Assembly (NCBI RefSeq): GCF_934309415.1
Contig: NZ_CAKRDI010000040.1
Span: 1 to 23,524 of the forward strand
Direction of reading: 5' to 3'
Origin: an uncultured Mediterraneibacter sp.
GTDB lineage: Bacteria > Bacillota > Clostridia > Lachnospirales > Lachnospiraceae
DNA: 23,524 nucleotides
In this document: in pieces, positions 15,527-23,515 of the stretch
Layout: each line of letters starts with the position of its first letter
How positions within the stretch are numbered: position 1 is the first letter of the stretch
Notes under the pieces: generated by a model
The model's database searches: none
What the model saw: the letters and a program-made list of their open reading frames with translations, nothing else
What the model was told of the DNA's origin: nothing
Made by a program: the position numbers and the translations under genes

Positions 15527-16750
15527 TTATTCGCCGTCAGCCTCTACGAATTCGATCTCTTCTGTCTTCTCTTCCTCAGCCGGAGCTTCTGCTGTCTCTT
15601 CAGCTTCTTCGAATTCTGCTGTCTCTTCCTGTCCTTCTTCCTCGTCAAACTCTGTATAGCCTTCTTCTCCGACCATACCCATCTGCTCCATGTAGTTTTC
15701 CGGAAGTTCTCCGCTCTCGATGGCCTGTGTCTCACTCTTGATATCGATCTTGTATCCTGTCAGACGTGCTGCAAGTCTTGCATTCTGTCCTTCTTTACCG
15801 ATTGCAAGAGAAAGCTGATAATCAGGAACGATAACTCCTGCTACCTTCTCGTCCGGATCTGCCATAACTGAAATAACTTTTGCCGGGCTGAGTGCATTCT
15901 CGATCAGAAGTGCCGGGTTCTCATCCCAGTTGATGATATCGATCTTCTCACCTCTGAGTTCCTGTACGACTGCATTCACTCTGGCTCCGTTCATACCAAC
16001 GCATGCTCCTACCGGATCAACATTCGGATCATTGGACCATACAGCCATCTTTGTACGGGATCCTGCCTCACGGGCAATGCTCTTGATCTCAACTGTTCCG
16101 TCTTTCACCTCTGCAACCTCTGCCTCAAACAGACGTTTTACAAGTTCCGGATGTGTACGGGATACAAGGATCTTTGGTCCCTTCGGTGTATTCTTTACTT
16201 CTACGATATACAGTTTGATACGCTCTGTCGGTTCGAAGTGTTCTCCTTTTACCTGCTCGTTCTCTGTCAGCATTGCATCTGCTCTTCCGAGGTTGATGCT
16301 GATATTCTTTCCAACATAACGCTGAACAATACCAGTTACAATATCTTTCTCTTTCTCGAAATACTGGTCAAATACCACTTTGCGCTCTTCTTCTCTGATC
16401 TTCTGAAGGATCAGGTTCTTTGCATTCTGTGTTGCGATACGTCCAAATTCTTTGGAATAAACCGGAACCTGAGCCACATCTCCGATATGGAGTGAGGAAT
16501 CGATCTCTTCTGCATCTTCCAGGCTGATCTCGATGGCCGGGTCAAATACTTCTTCTACAACTTCCTTCTCTGCATATACAGAATAGTCGCATGTATTTCT
16601 GTCCATCACGATCTTGATGTTATCGGATGTTCCGAAATGATTCTTACAGGCGCTGAGCAATGAATTCTCAATTGCATCCATCATGACATCCTTGCTGATA
16701 TTTTTCTCTTCCTCAAGAATCGTCAACGCTTCCAGTAATTCTGTGTTCAT
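15527..16750 (-). CDS. nusA: Transcription termination/antitermination protein NusA
   Basis: NusA binds RNA polymerase and nascent RNA and modulates pausing, termination and antitermination. The 407 residues show the N-terminal RNAP-binding domain (1 to about 130), S1 domain (about 135-200), KH1 (about 205-275, with PVGACVGMNGARV at 246-258) and KH2 (about 280-345, DYQLSLAIGKEGQNARLA at 310-327). They are followed by a very acidic tail (about 362-407, mostly Glu). The tail is longer than the minimal Firmicute form and may be an auto-regulatory or protein-contact segment. The ATG at 16750 has AGGAGGAAAGAATA upstream. It lies 17 bases after rimP. Confidence 0.97.
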   Translation of the reverse strand: MNTELLEALTILEEEKNISKDVMMDAIENSLLSACKNHFGTSDNIKIVMDRNTCDYSVYAEKEVVEEVFDPAIEISLEDAEEIDSSLHIGDVAQVPVYSKEFGRIATQNAKNLILQKIREEERKVVFDQYFEKEKDIVTGIVQRYVGKNISINLGRADAMLTENEQVKGEHFEPTERIKLYIVEVKNTPKGPKILVSRTHPELVKRLFEAEVAEVKDGTVEIKSIAREAGSRTKMAVWSNDPNVDPVGACVGMNGARVNAVVQELRGEKIDIINWDENPALLIENALSPAKVISVMADPDEKVAGVIVPDYQLSLAIGKEGQNARLAARLTGYKIDIKSETQAIESGELPENYMEQMGMVGEEGYTEFDEEEGQEETAEFEEAEETAEAPAEEEKTEEIEFVEADGE

Positions 16751-16767
16751 TATTCTTTCCTCCTAAA

Positions 16768-17235
16768 TTAAAAATCCAAAGCCAGACGGATCAGGGCGAT
16801 GTCTCCTCTGTCAAATGTCTGCTCTGTGTCATCTTCGTATGTGATTGTCACTGTGTTCTCATCATAACTTTTCAGCAGTCCTACGAACTCTTTCTGACGA
16901 TCGATCGCACGATAAGTCCGAATTTCCACTTCCTCGCCAAGGCTTCTCTTGAAATCCTTCTCTTTTTTGAGAGGTCTTCCAAGCCCCGGAGAGCTCACCT
17001 CAAAGACATAGGAGTCTGCAATGTAATCCTTCTCATCAAGGATATCTGAAAATCTCCTGCTCACTGCCTCGCAGTCATCTACCGCAATACCGCCGGGTTT
17101 ATCAATATAAGCCCTCAGATACCATGTACCGCCTTCTTTCACATATTCCACGTCCACCAGCTCAAATCCGAGTTCTGTAACAATCGGCTCAAGCAGTGTC
17201 TCTGTCTGCTGTTCATACTCTTCTCTTCTGGACAC
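16768..17235 (-). CDS. rimP: Ribosome maturation factor RimP
   Basis: RimP promotes early assembly of the 30S subunit. The 155 residues are of normal length, with the N-terminal LLEPIVTELGFELVDVEYVKEGGTWYLRAYIDKPGGIAVDDCEAVSR pattern (residues 15-61), the SSPGLGRPLKK motif (about 81-91) and a C-terminal SH3-like barrel. The start codon is GTG at 17235, supported by AAAGGGAGTTTAGC. It is the first gene of the nusA-infB operon. Confidence 0.96.
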   Translation of the reverse strand: MSRREEYEQQTETLLEPIVTELGFELVDVEYVKEGGTWYLRAYIDKPGGIAVDDCEAVSRRFSDILDEKDYIADSYVFEVSSPGLGRPLKKEKDFKRSLGEEVEIRTYRAIDRQKEFVGLLKSYDENTVTITYEDDTEQTFDRGDIALIRLALDF

Positions 17236-17339
17236 GCTAAACTCCCTTTCTTTTTAATGATATTTTCTATATTTACATAAAGAACCAATGCCATTCCTCA
17301 CAGGAACATCCATAACCATAAATTGCTGTCGGCTGTAAT

Positions 17340-17369
17340 GTTATAGTTCTTCCAAAAAAACATTTTCAG
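17340..17369 (-). promoter_or_regulatory. Possible promoter of the rimP-nusA-infB operon
   Basis: On the minus strand CTGAAA (17369-17364), 18 bases, then TATAAC (17345-17340). The -10 is one base from consensus and the -35 matches in four of six. It lies just past the hairpin that follows the topoisomerase A gene and would give a leader of about 100 bases. Confidence 0.4.
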
Positions 17370-17400
17370 ATAGAAGTTACAACATTTTCCATATCATCAA

Positions 17401-17428
17401 AGAAGAGTGAACTTTCGTTCACTCTTCT
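17401..17428 (-). terminator. Hairpin terminator after topoisomerase A gene
   Basis: A perfect 12-bp inverted repeat (17401-17412/17417-17428) closes a GAAA tetraloop on the minus strand. It lies about 70 bases past the stop codon. Only three T follow, so termination may be incomplete and could allow read-through into rimP. Confidence 0.6.
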
Positions 17429-17499
17429 GCCAGGTTCTTTATGTATCTGTACTTACTTTAGCACCTTTTTCCAGATAAATCAAGTGGTTTGCCCATTTT

Positions 17500-19740
17500 T
17501 TATCTTGTTTTTGTTCCCATACCGTCTCGTTTTGCCAGTTTCAGGCGGTTCAGGGTTACCTGTTTTTCTCCATAATCCACTTTTGTCTCTGTTCCTTCTT
17601 CAAACAGATAAACATGTTCCAGTTCGTCCTTTTTCTGCAGACGGATGCCCCGCACACCAACGGCTGCTTTCTTCTTTTCCGGAACTTCTGACGCTGTAAA
17701 ACGAAGGAAATATCCGTTCTTTGTCTGAAGGACTACGTTCTGATTCTCTGTGACAACTTTCACATCCACCAGTGTGTCCTCATCCTGAAGTTTGGTTGCC
17801 ACGATGGTACGTTTTGCCACCTGGAACTCACTTCCATCCACCCGCTTGATCATTCCCTGCGCTGTAGCAAAAAGCAATTTGGAGAACCGCATCTGTTCTG
17901 CTTCGCAGATCATGACGATCTGTTCTTCACTGCTGGAATAATTACTTACATTATCGATCGGAGTTCCCTTATCACGGAATTTTCCATATGGAAGATCCAG
18001 CACTTTCACTTGATGCATCTTGCCGGTGTCTGTGAAGAGGCAGAGCTTTCCGGTGTTCAGGCAATGTACAATGTATTTATTTTCATTGTCCGCTGCTTCT
18101 TTGTTTCGCTCATAAACTGCTGTGTCCACTGTTTTGGCATAACCAAAACGATCCATCAGGAAGACGACCTGCTGCTCCTCGATCTTCTTCTCTTCAAAGA
18201 CAGCTTCCTCTGCATTCTCCACAACCGTACGACGCTTGCGTCCAAATTCTTTCTTATAAGAATCCAGTTCTTCAATGATCACATTTGCCATGGAATCGTA
18301 ATTATTCAGAATGTCTTCATATTTTGCGATATTTGCCAGTGTCTGTTCATGCTCTTTCTGAAGTGCCTCGATCTCCAGACCGATCAGGCGGTAGAGACGC
18401 ATCTCCAGAATAGCATTAGCCTGACGTTCTGTAAAACGCAGCATCGCTGCCATTTTCTTAGAGATTGCTGATTTAAAGCGGATGTTCTCTGTTTCACCGT
18501 TGACCAGGCAGGCCTTCGCGTCTTTCACAGAGTTACTTCCACGCAGGATCTCGATGATCAGATCAATCACGTCACAGGCTTTGATCAGACCTTCCTGTAC
18601 TTCACTCTTCTCCCGCTCTTTTCCTAGCAGTGTCGTGTATTTTCTCGTTGCAAGCTCAAACTGGAAATCCACGTGATGCTCGATGATCTGCTTCAGGCTG
18701 AGCGTCTCCGGTCTTCCGTCTGCAACCGCCAGCATATTTACACCAAATGTATCTTCCAGACGTGTCTTCTTATAAAGCATGTTCTTCAGATTTTCCACAT
18801 CTGCGCCGCGTTTCAGTTCGATGACAATGCGGATTCCTTCTTTAGAAGACTGGTTGGAGATGTCCACAATGTCTGTCGTCTTCTTTGTCTCCACCAGATT
18901 GCAGACATCATTCAGGAATTTTCCGATTCCGGCACCGATCATAGTATACGGGATCTCTGTGATGACCAGCTGCTTCTTGCCACCTTTGAGATCTTCCACT
19001 TCCACTTTACCGCGGATCTTGATCTTGCCCTGTCCGGTTTCATAAATATTGACCAGATCATCCTTATTTACCACGATTCCTCCGGTCGGGAAATCCGGTC
19101 CTTTGATGTATTTCATCAACTGTTTCACTGTAATCTGATCATTCTTCATATAGGCTTTCACGCCGTCGATCACTTCGCAGAGGTTGTGTGTCGGAATGCT
19201 CGTTGCCATACCGACTGCGATTCCTTCTGCTCCGTTTACAAGAAGATTCGGCACACGCACCGGGAGTACCAGCGGCTCTTTCTCTGTCTCATCAAAGTTT
19301 GGTCCAAAATCAATGACATTCTTATCCAGATCCGCAAGATATACCTCCTGTGTAAATTTGGTCAGTCTCGCCTCTGTGTATCGCATGGCGGCTGCACCAT
19401 CTCCTTCGATGGAACCAAAGTTTCCGTGTCCGTCTACCAGGATCTCTCCTTTTTTGAAATCCTGCGCCATCACAACCAGCGCATCGTAGATGGAACTGTC
19501 TCCATGCGGATGGTATTTACCCATTGTATCTCCCACGATACGGGCACATTTTCTATACGGTTTATCATATCGGATTCCCAGTTCATACATATCATACAGT
19601 GTACGTCTCTGAACCGGTTTCAGTCCGTCTCTTACATCCGGGAGTGCTCTGGCAATGATAACACTCATAGCGTAATCGATATAGGATTTTTTCATAAGAT
19701 CGGAATATTCCGTCCTTATAATCTGTGATTCACTGTTCAT
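17500..19740 (-). CDS. Type IIA DNA topoisomerase, A subunit (GyrA/ParC family)
   Basis: The A subunit makes the double-strand break and passes DNA. The 746 residues contain the winged-helix cleavage core with active-site Tyr121 (AAAMRYTEARL), quinolone-region residues HPHGDSSIYD (77-86; Ser82 and Asp86 are the sensitive-type residues), the coiled-coil tower (about 350-490), and a C-terminal beta-pinwheel (about 520-735). The cleavage core reads GyrA-like (VDGHGNFGS, FGPNFDETEKEP). However, the first pinwheel blade, where a GyrA box (QRRGGKG type) should be, reads TVDTAVYERNKEAADNENK, and no such box is found elsewhere. Together with the short length this favours a ParC/topo IV-type role. It follows the B subunit after 165 bases; AGGAGAAATACA precedes the ATG. 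Confidence 0.93.
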   Translation of the reverse strand: MNSESQIIRTEYSDLMKKSYIDYAMSVIIARALPDVRDGLKPVQRRTLYDMYELGIRYDKPYRKCARIVGDTMGKYHPHGDSSIYDALVVMAQDFKKGEILVDGHGNFGSIEGDGAAAMRYTEARLTKFTQEVYLADLDKNVIDFGPNFDETEKEPLVLPVRVPNLLVNGAEGIAVGMATSIPTHNLCEVIDGVKAYMKNDQITVKQLMKYIKGPDFPTGGIVVNKDDLVNIYETGQGKIKIRGKVEVEDLKGGKKQLVITEIPYTMIGAGIGKFLNDVCNLVETKKTTDIVDISNQSSKEGIRIVIELKRGADVENLKNMLYKKTRLEDTFGVNMLAVADGRPETLSLKQIIEHHVDFQFELATRKYTTLLGKEREKSEVQEGLIKACDVIDLIIEILRGSNSVKDAKACLVNGETENIRFKSAISKKMAAMLRFTERQANAILEMRLYRLIGLEIEALQKEHEQTLANIAKYEDILNNYDSMANVIIEELDSYKKEFGRKRRTVVENAEEAVFEEKKIEEQQVVFLMDRFGYAKTVDTAVYERNKEAADNENKYIVHCLNTGKLCLFTDTGKMHQVKVLDLPYGKFRDKGTPIDNVSNYSSSEEQIVMICEAEQMRFSKLLFATAQGMIKRVDGSEFQVAKRTIVATKLQDEDTLVDVKVVTENQNVVLQTKNGYFLRFTASEVPEKKKAAVGVRGIRLQKKDELEHVYLFEEGTETKVDYGEKQVTLNRLKLAKRDGMGTKTR

Positions 19741-19822
19741 TGTATTTCTCCTGTTTTCTCTGTCTCTGTCATTTATTTCTACGATATTTCTTACAAATCT
19801 TTTTCATCACTCTGGAATATAT

Positions 19823-19895
19823 GTTACTGTTCAATCCCATGTCAATCACTCCGCTGATTGGCATGGAGGATGCACGTTTTGTCCTGAATGTATCT
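19823..19895 (+). repeat. Intergenic palindromic repeat, copy C (half copy)
   Basis: It begins GTTACTGTTC, then the stem CCATGTCAATCA (19837-19848)/TGATTGGCATGG (19855-19866) around loop CTCCGC, and the shared core GAGGATGCACGTTTTGTCCT followed by GAATGTATCT. It is identical to copy D over this span apart from one base (TTCAATCCC against TTCATTCCC). It stops about 10 bases from the stop codon of the topoisomerase B gene, and the distal half is missing. Confidence 0.8.
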
Positions 19896-19905
19896 GTTAA
19901 ATATC

Positions 19906-21828
19906 CTAAATATCCAGTTCTGCCTCTGTCGCATTCTCATAAATAAATGCACGTCTCGGCGGAACTTCGGTTCCCATCAGCATCTCTGTCACGCTGGAAG
20001 CCATTCTCGCATCCTCGATCTCCACAAGTTTCAGCAGACGTCTCTCCGGATCCAGTGTAGTCTCCCAGAGCTGTTCTGCATCCATCTCACCCAGACCTTT
20101 GTAACGCTGCAGTGTAAAGGAACCTGTGTGAGTCTTTCTGTAATCTTCCAGTGCCTTGTCATCATACAGATACTCTTCTTCTCCGTGCTTTGGCATCGCT
20201 TTATAAAGCGGCGGCATGGCAATGTAAACATGTCCCTCGTAGATCAGTTCCGGCATAAAGCGGTAGAATAAAGTCAGCAGCAAGGTGGAAATATGCGCTC
20301 CGTCCACGTCCGCATCGGCCATGATAATGATCTTGTCGTAACGCAGTTTTGTGATGTCGAAATCATTTCCATATCCTTCGGAAAATCCACAGCCAAATGC
20401 ATTGATCATCGTCTTGATCTCTGCATTTGCAAGCACTTTGTCAATGCTGGCCTTCTCTACGTTCAGGATCTTTCCACGGATTGGAAGGATTGCCTGGAAA
20501 TTTCTGTTTCTGGCAGTTTTTGCTGAACCACCGGCAGAATCTCCCTCGACGATGAAAATCTCACATTTCTTCGGATCACGGCTCTCGCAGTTGGCAAGTT
20601 TTCCATTGCTGTCAAAAGAATATTTCTGCTTAGTCAGAAGATTTGTCTTTGCTTTCTCCTCTGTCTTACGGATCTTCGCAGCTTTCTCTGCACTTGAAAG
20701 CACTGTCTTAAGTACTTCAATATTGCGGTCAAAATAACGGACGATCTCTTCTCCGGTTACTTTTCCCACTGCTTTGGATGCATCCGGGTTGTCCAGCTTT
20801 GTCTTTGTCTGTCCCTCAAAACGCGGATCCGGATGTTTGATCGATACAATGGCGGTCATTCCATTACGGATATCTGCTCCGGTAAAATTCGCATCTTTCT
20901 CTTTCAGGATTCCGATCTCGCGGGCATACTGGTTCATGACTGTTGTAAATGTTGTCTTAAATCCGGTCAGATGTGTTCCACCTTCCGCATTGTAAATATT
21001 GTTACAGAATCCAAGTACATTTTCGTGGAATTCGTTGACATACTGTAATGCCACTTCCACTTCGATCCCGTCTGCTTCTCCTTTGAAATACACCGGATCA
21101 TGCAGTACTTCTTTCTTATGATTCAGATCCTGGATAAATCCAATGATTCCTTCCGGCTCATGGTATTCGATATGTTCGGCTGTCTCCGGGCGTTTATCAT
21201 CAAAGATGATCTTCAGCTTCGGATTCAGATACGCGGTCTCGTGCAGTCGGCTTTTGACTTCCTCTGCTTTGAATTTTGTTTTTTCAAAAATCGTGCCGTC
21301 CGGCAGGAAATTGACTGTTGTGCCGGTCTTTCTTGTCTTTCCGATCTTCGGCAGCAGTCCGTTCTCCAGTTTGATCACCGGAACTCCCTTTTCATAACGG
21401 TCGTGATGAATGAATCCGTCTCTGCTGATCTTTACGTCCATATAATTAGAAAGAGCATTTACAACCGAAGAACCTACTCCATGAAGACCTCCGCTCGTTT
21501 TGTACGCAGAGTCATCGAATTTTCCTCCGGCATGCAGTGTCGTATACACAAGACGAGCAGCAGACACACCTTTCTGGTGCATATCTACCGGGACTCCACG
21601 TCCATTGTCGGACACGGTGGCAGATCCGTCTTTTTCCAGTGTGACATGGATCTCTGTACAGTAACCTGCAAGATGCTCATCCACTGCATTATCCACGATC
21701 TCATAGATCAGATGGTTCAGACCTTTCGTAGACACGCTTCCTATATACATTCCCGGACGTTTACGGACAGCTTCCAGACCTTCCAGTACCGCAATGCTGC
21801 CTGCATCGTATGTATTATTTCCTGACAT
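19906..21828 (-). CDS. Type IIA DNA topoisomerase, B subunit (GyrB/ParE family)
   Basis: The B subunit binds ATP and drives strand passage. The 640 residues show the GHKL ATPase domain with EIVDNAVDEH (Glu43 as general base, Asn47), DNGRGVPVD (74-82), and TSGGLHGVGSSVVNALS (111-127), then the transducer, and the TOPRIM domain with EGDSAGGSAK (428-437) and the acidic triad ADADVDG (504-510). The C-terminus is QRYKGLGEMDAEQLWETTLDP. It reads more like GyrB (RGKILNVEK) than enterobacterial ParE. Because the partner A subunit lacks a GyrA box, I leave the gyrB/parE choice open. AAGGAGAACGAAA precedes the ATG; a strong promoter lies upstream. Confidence 0.94.
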   Translation of the reverse strand: MSGNNTYDAGSIAVLEGLEAVRKRPGMYIGSVSTKGLNHLIYEIVDNAVDEHLAGYCTEIHVTLEKDGSATVSDNGRGVPVDMHQKGVSAARLVYTTLHAGGKFDDSAYKTSGGLHGVGSSVVNALSNYMDVKISRDGFIHHDRYEKGVPVIKLENGLLPKIGKTRKTGTTVNFLPDGTIFEKTKFKAEEVKSRLHETAYLNPKLKIIFDDKRPETAEHIEYHEPEGIIGFIQDLNHKKEVLHDPVYFKGEADGIEVEVALQYVNEFHENVLGFCNNIYNAEGGTHLTGFKTTFTTVMNQYAREIGILKEKDANFTGADIRNGMTAIVSIKHPDPRFEGQTKTKLDNPDASKAVGKVTGEEIVRYFDRNIEVLKTVLSSAEKAAKIRKTEEKAKTNLLTKQKYSFDSNGKLANCESRDPKKCEIFIVEGDSAGGSAKTARNRNFQAILPIRGKILNVEKASIDKVLANAEIKTMINAFGCGFSEGYGNDFDITKLRYDKIIIMADADVDGAHISTLLLTLFYRFMPELIYEGHVYIAMPPLYKAMPKHGEEEYLYDDKALEDYRKTHTGSFTLQRYKGLGEMDAEQLWETTLDPERRLLKLVEIEDARMASSVTEMLMGTEVPPRRAFIYENATEAELDI

Positions 21829-22027
21829 TTTCGTTCTCCTTCTTGTATTTTTAAACAGTTCCCCTCACACGCCCGCTTTACGACATGCTCTGACCGCAAG
21901 AAGGAACTGATCTGATAGAATTTTCTCGATTCCTGTTTTCGCAATAAAATCCATTTGATACTATACCATCTGTGTTTTCAATTTTCAACCCGAATTTCTT
22001 TTCCCTGTATCTGCACTATGTGTTACT
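21829..22027 (-). other. Leader and promoter region of the topoisomerase genes
   Basis: No gene is seen in this gap, which with the adjoining repeat (copy D) exceeds 300 bases. It carries the sigma-A promoter at 21960-21988 and a leader of about 125 bases ending in the AAGGAG site of the B gene. I see no strong hairpin in the leader. Confidence 0.6.
21960..21988 (-). promoter_or_regulatory. Promoter of the topoisomerase B-A genes, sigma-A type
   Basis: On the minus strand TTGAAA (21988-21983), 17 bases, TATAGT (21965-21960). Each box is one base from consensus at the ideal spacing. Confidence 0.82.
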
Positions 22028-22170
22028 GTTACTGTTCATTCCCATGTCAATCACTCCGCTGATTGGCATGGAGGATGCACGTTTTGTCCTGAATGTATCT
22101 CGCCCATCGCCGTAGGCGATTCTAAATGGCGAGATACGTTACTGGTTGCAGGTTACCTGTGAACAGTAAC
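22028..22170 (+). repeat. Intergenic palindromic repeat, copy D (full length)
   Basis: Ends GTTACTG (22028-22034) and CAGTAAC (22164-22170). In order: stem CCATGTCAATCA (22042-22053)/TGATTGGCATGG (22060-22071); core GAGGATGCACGTTTTGTCCT then GAATG; central stem GTATCTCGCC (22095-22104)/GGCGAGATAC (22128-22137) enclosing ATCGCC/GGCGAT (22106-22120); and an end hairpin GTTACTG...CAGG TTA CCTG...CAGTAAC (22138-22170). The last 13 bases also pair perfectly with 22173-22185 across three bases. This is the clearest copy of the family. Confidence 0.85.
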
Positions 22171-22172
22171 GA

Positions 22173-23411
22173 TTACTGTTCACAGCATACCGCAGCCAGC
22201 AATTTTGCCAGTACTTCCATGGCATTTCGCATCTCTTCCACTGTGTTGGTCTGTGCCCCGGCTTCGATCAGGAGAGATTTCGGCAGAAGATGCAGGTTAT
22301 ACCGGTATGCTTTCAGATAAATATGTCTGGCAAATCCCGGGTAATATGTCTCGGATGCCACCTGCATCTGAAGGGAAAATGCAAGATTATCCTGAATATA
22401 CGGATTATACAGATACCCGATATCTCCATTGGCACGGGTTCTGCTCAGTCCGTTGAAATACATGATTTTTGCGGTCGGCTTTCCGTCGATTTCTGTCACA
22501 AGATGAGTAGATTCTGCCACACCGTCCCGGTGCAGATCGATGGCCACTTCGATGGACGGATTCTCTTCCAGGATCGGCCGCACAGAAGCTTCTGCATTTT
22601 CGTAAGCACGGCTGCGGTCCAGTTTCCCATTGATAATATCATAAACTCCCGAATCATGCAGTGTCTCAATCCCTTTTGCATTCAGAAGTTCCGTCAGATA
22701 CTCGCCCATTCCCACAATGCTTGTGGACGGGTCATCCGGATCAGAATCTGCAAAATTTTCCTGCGAATGGGTGTGAAAGATCAGCACTTTAGGACCTCCG
22801 GTCTCCTGATTGATTTTCATATTTTCTCCCAGAAGTTCCTCTGCATTCAACTGATCCGCTCCGATCATAGTGGAGCTGTCTACCGTGTAAAAATGTTCCA
22901 GCAGATAATCGAAATCTTTTAACTGATCCATAGATATTTCCGCAACCGGCTGTGCAGATGCCAGCCCCGCATCTGCATCCGTTCCTTCTGAATCTGCCAT
23001 CTGCCCGTCTGCTGTACCATTTTCTTCTCCATGCCAGATTCCATTTTCATCCACTGCGTGTTCCTCATTTGCCTGACTTTCCAGAATCTTTGCAATCGTC
23101 TGTTCATCCTCCAGTGTTGTCTGCCCATTTACATGCTCTTCCATATAATTCAGTATCGGCATCCAGGCAAATACTTTTCCACGCAGCCAGTTCCATTGAC
23201 GGTTTTCTCTCTCCTGACTGTGAAATACAGCCACCGGCATGTACCATTCTGCGGAAGCCTGCAACAGATTTGTCTGTAACTGCCTGTTGACCGCCACCAT
23301 AGAGCCGCTTCCCTGCCTCAGCTGCTGAAGCGCACAGATACCGCCAATACATACTACAGTCAGAATCAGCGATACCTCCGTCTTAAACCGGTGCTTTATT
23401 TTCTGATTCAT
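22173..23411 (-). CDS. spoIIP: Stage II sporulation protein P (peptidoglycan hydrolase)
   Basis: SpoIIP is the membrane-bound amidase/endopeptidase of the SpoIID-SpoIIM-SpoIIP complex that thins septal peptidoglycan during engulfment. The 412 residues show an N-terminal membrane anchor (about 13-30), a low-conservation acidic region (about 100-160), and the catalytic domain with FHTHSQENF (212-220), DLHRDG (292-297) and IEAGAQTNT (382-390), all zinc-amidase-like motifs of the family. The ATG at 23411 follows GAGGGGACGGCGGAA. The last residues (VCCEQ) and the stop codon lie inside the inverted-repeat arm of copy D, so the extreme C-terminus is repeat-derived. It lies upstream of the topoisomerase genes; gpr is the usual neighbour and would be beyond the right edge. 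Confidence 0.94.
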   Translation of the reverse strand: MNQKIKHRFKTEVSLILTVVCIGGICALQQLRQGSGSMVAVNRQLQTNLLQASAEWYMPVAVFHSQERENRQWNWLRGKVFAWMPILNYMEEHVNGQTTLEDEQTIAKILESQANEEHAVDENGIWHGEENGTADGQMADSEGTDADAGLASAQPVAEISMDQLKDFDYLLEHFYTVDSSTMIGADQLNAEELLGENMKINQETGGPKVLIFHTHSQENFADSDPDDPSTSIVGMGEYLTELLNAKGIETLHDSGVYDIINGKLDRSRAYENAEASVRPILEENPSIEVAIDLHRDGVAESTHLVTEIDGKPTAKIMYFNGLSRTRANGDIGYLYNPYIQDNLAFSLQMQVASETYYPGFARHIYLKAYRYNLHLLPKSLLIEAGAQTNTVEEMRNAMEVLAKLLAAVCCEQ

Positions 23412-23452
23412 TTCCGCCGTCCCCTCTTTGAAAACGATTGATTCATACAGTC

Positions 23453-23515
23453 AAGCGGATATTCGCAATCCGCTTCGCTACTTGCTCATAACCGAATAAC
23501 TGCTCCGCAGTTTAT
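23453..23515. repeat. Two short hairpins upstream of spoIIP
   Basis: AAGCGGAT (23453-23460)/ATCCGCTT (23468-23475) with a 7-base loop, and AACTGC (23498-23503)/GCAGTT (23507-23512) with loop TCC, extended by two more pairs around a bulge. No T-run follows on the minus strand, so they are not typical terminators. No gene is visible between 23412 and the window end; at most the tail of an upstream gene could reach in. Confidence 0.45.

Noticed and set aside
18673..19728. 351-codon plus-strand frame opposite the topoisomerase A gene
   Set aside because: It is a His/Cys/Phe-rich shadow of a well-supported gene on the other strand.
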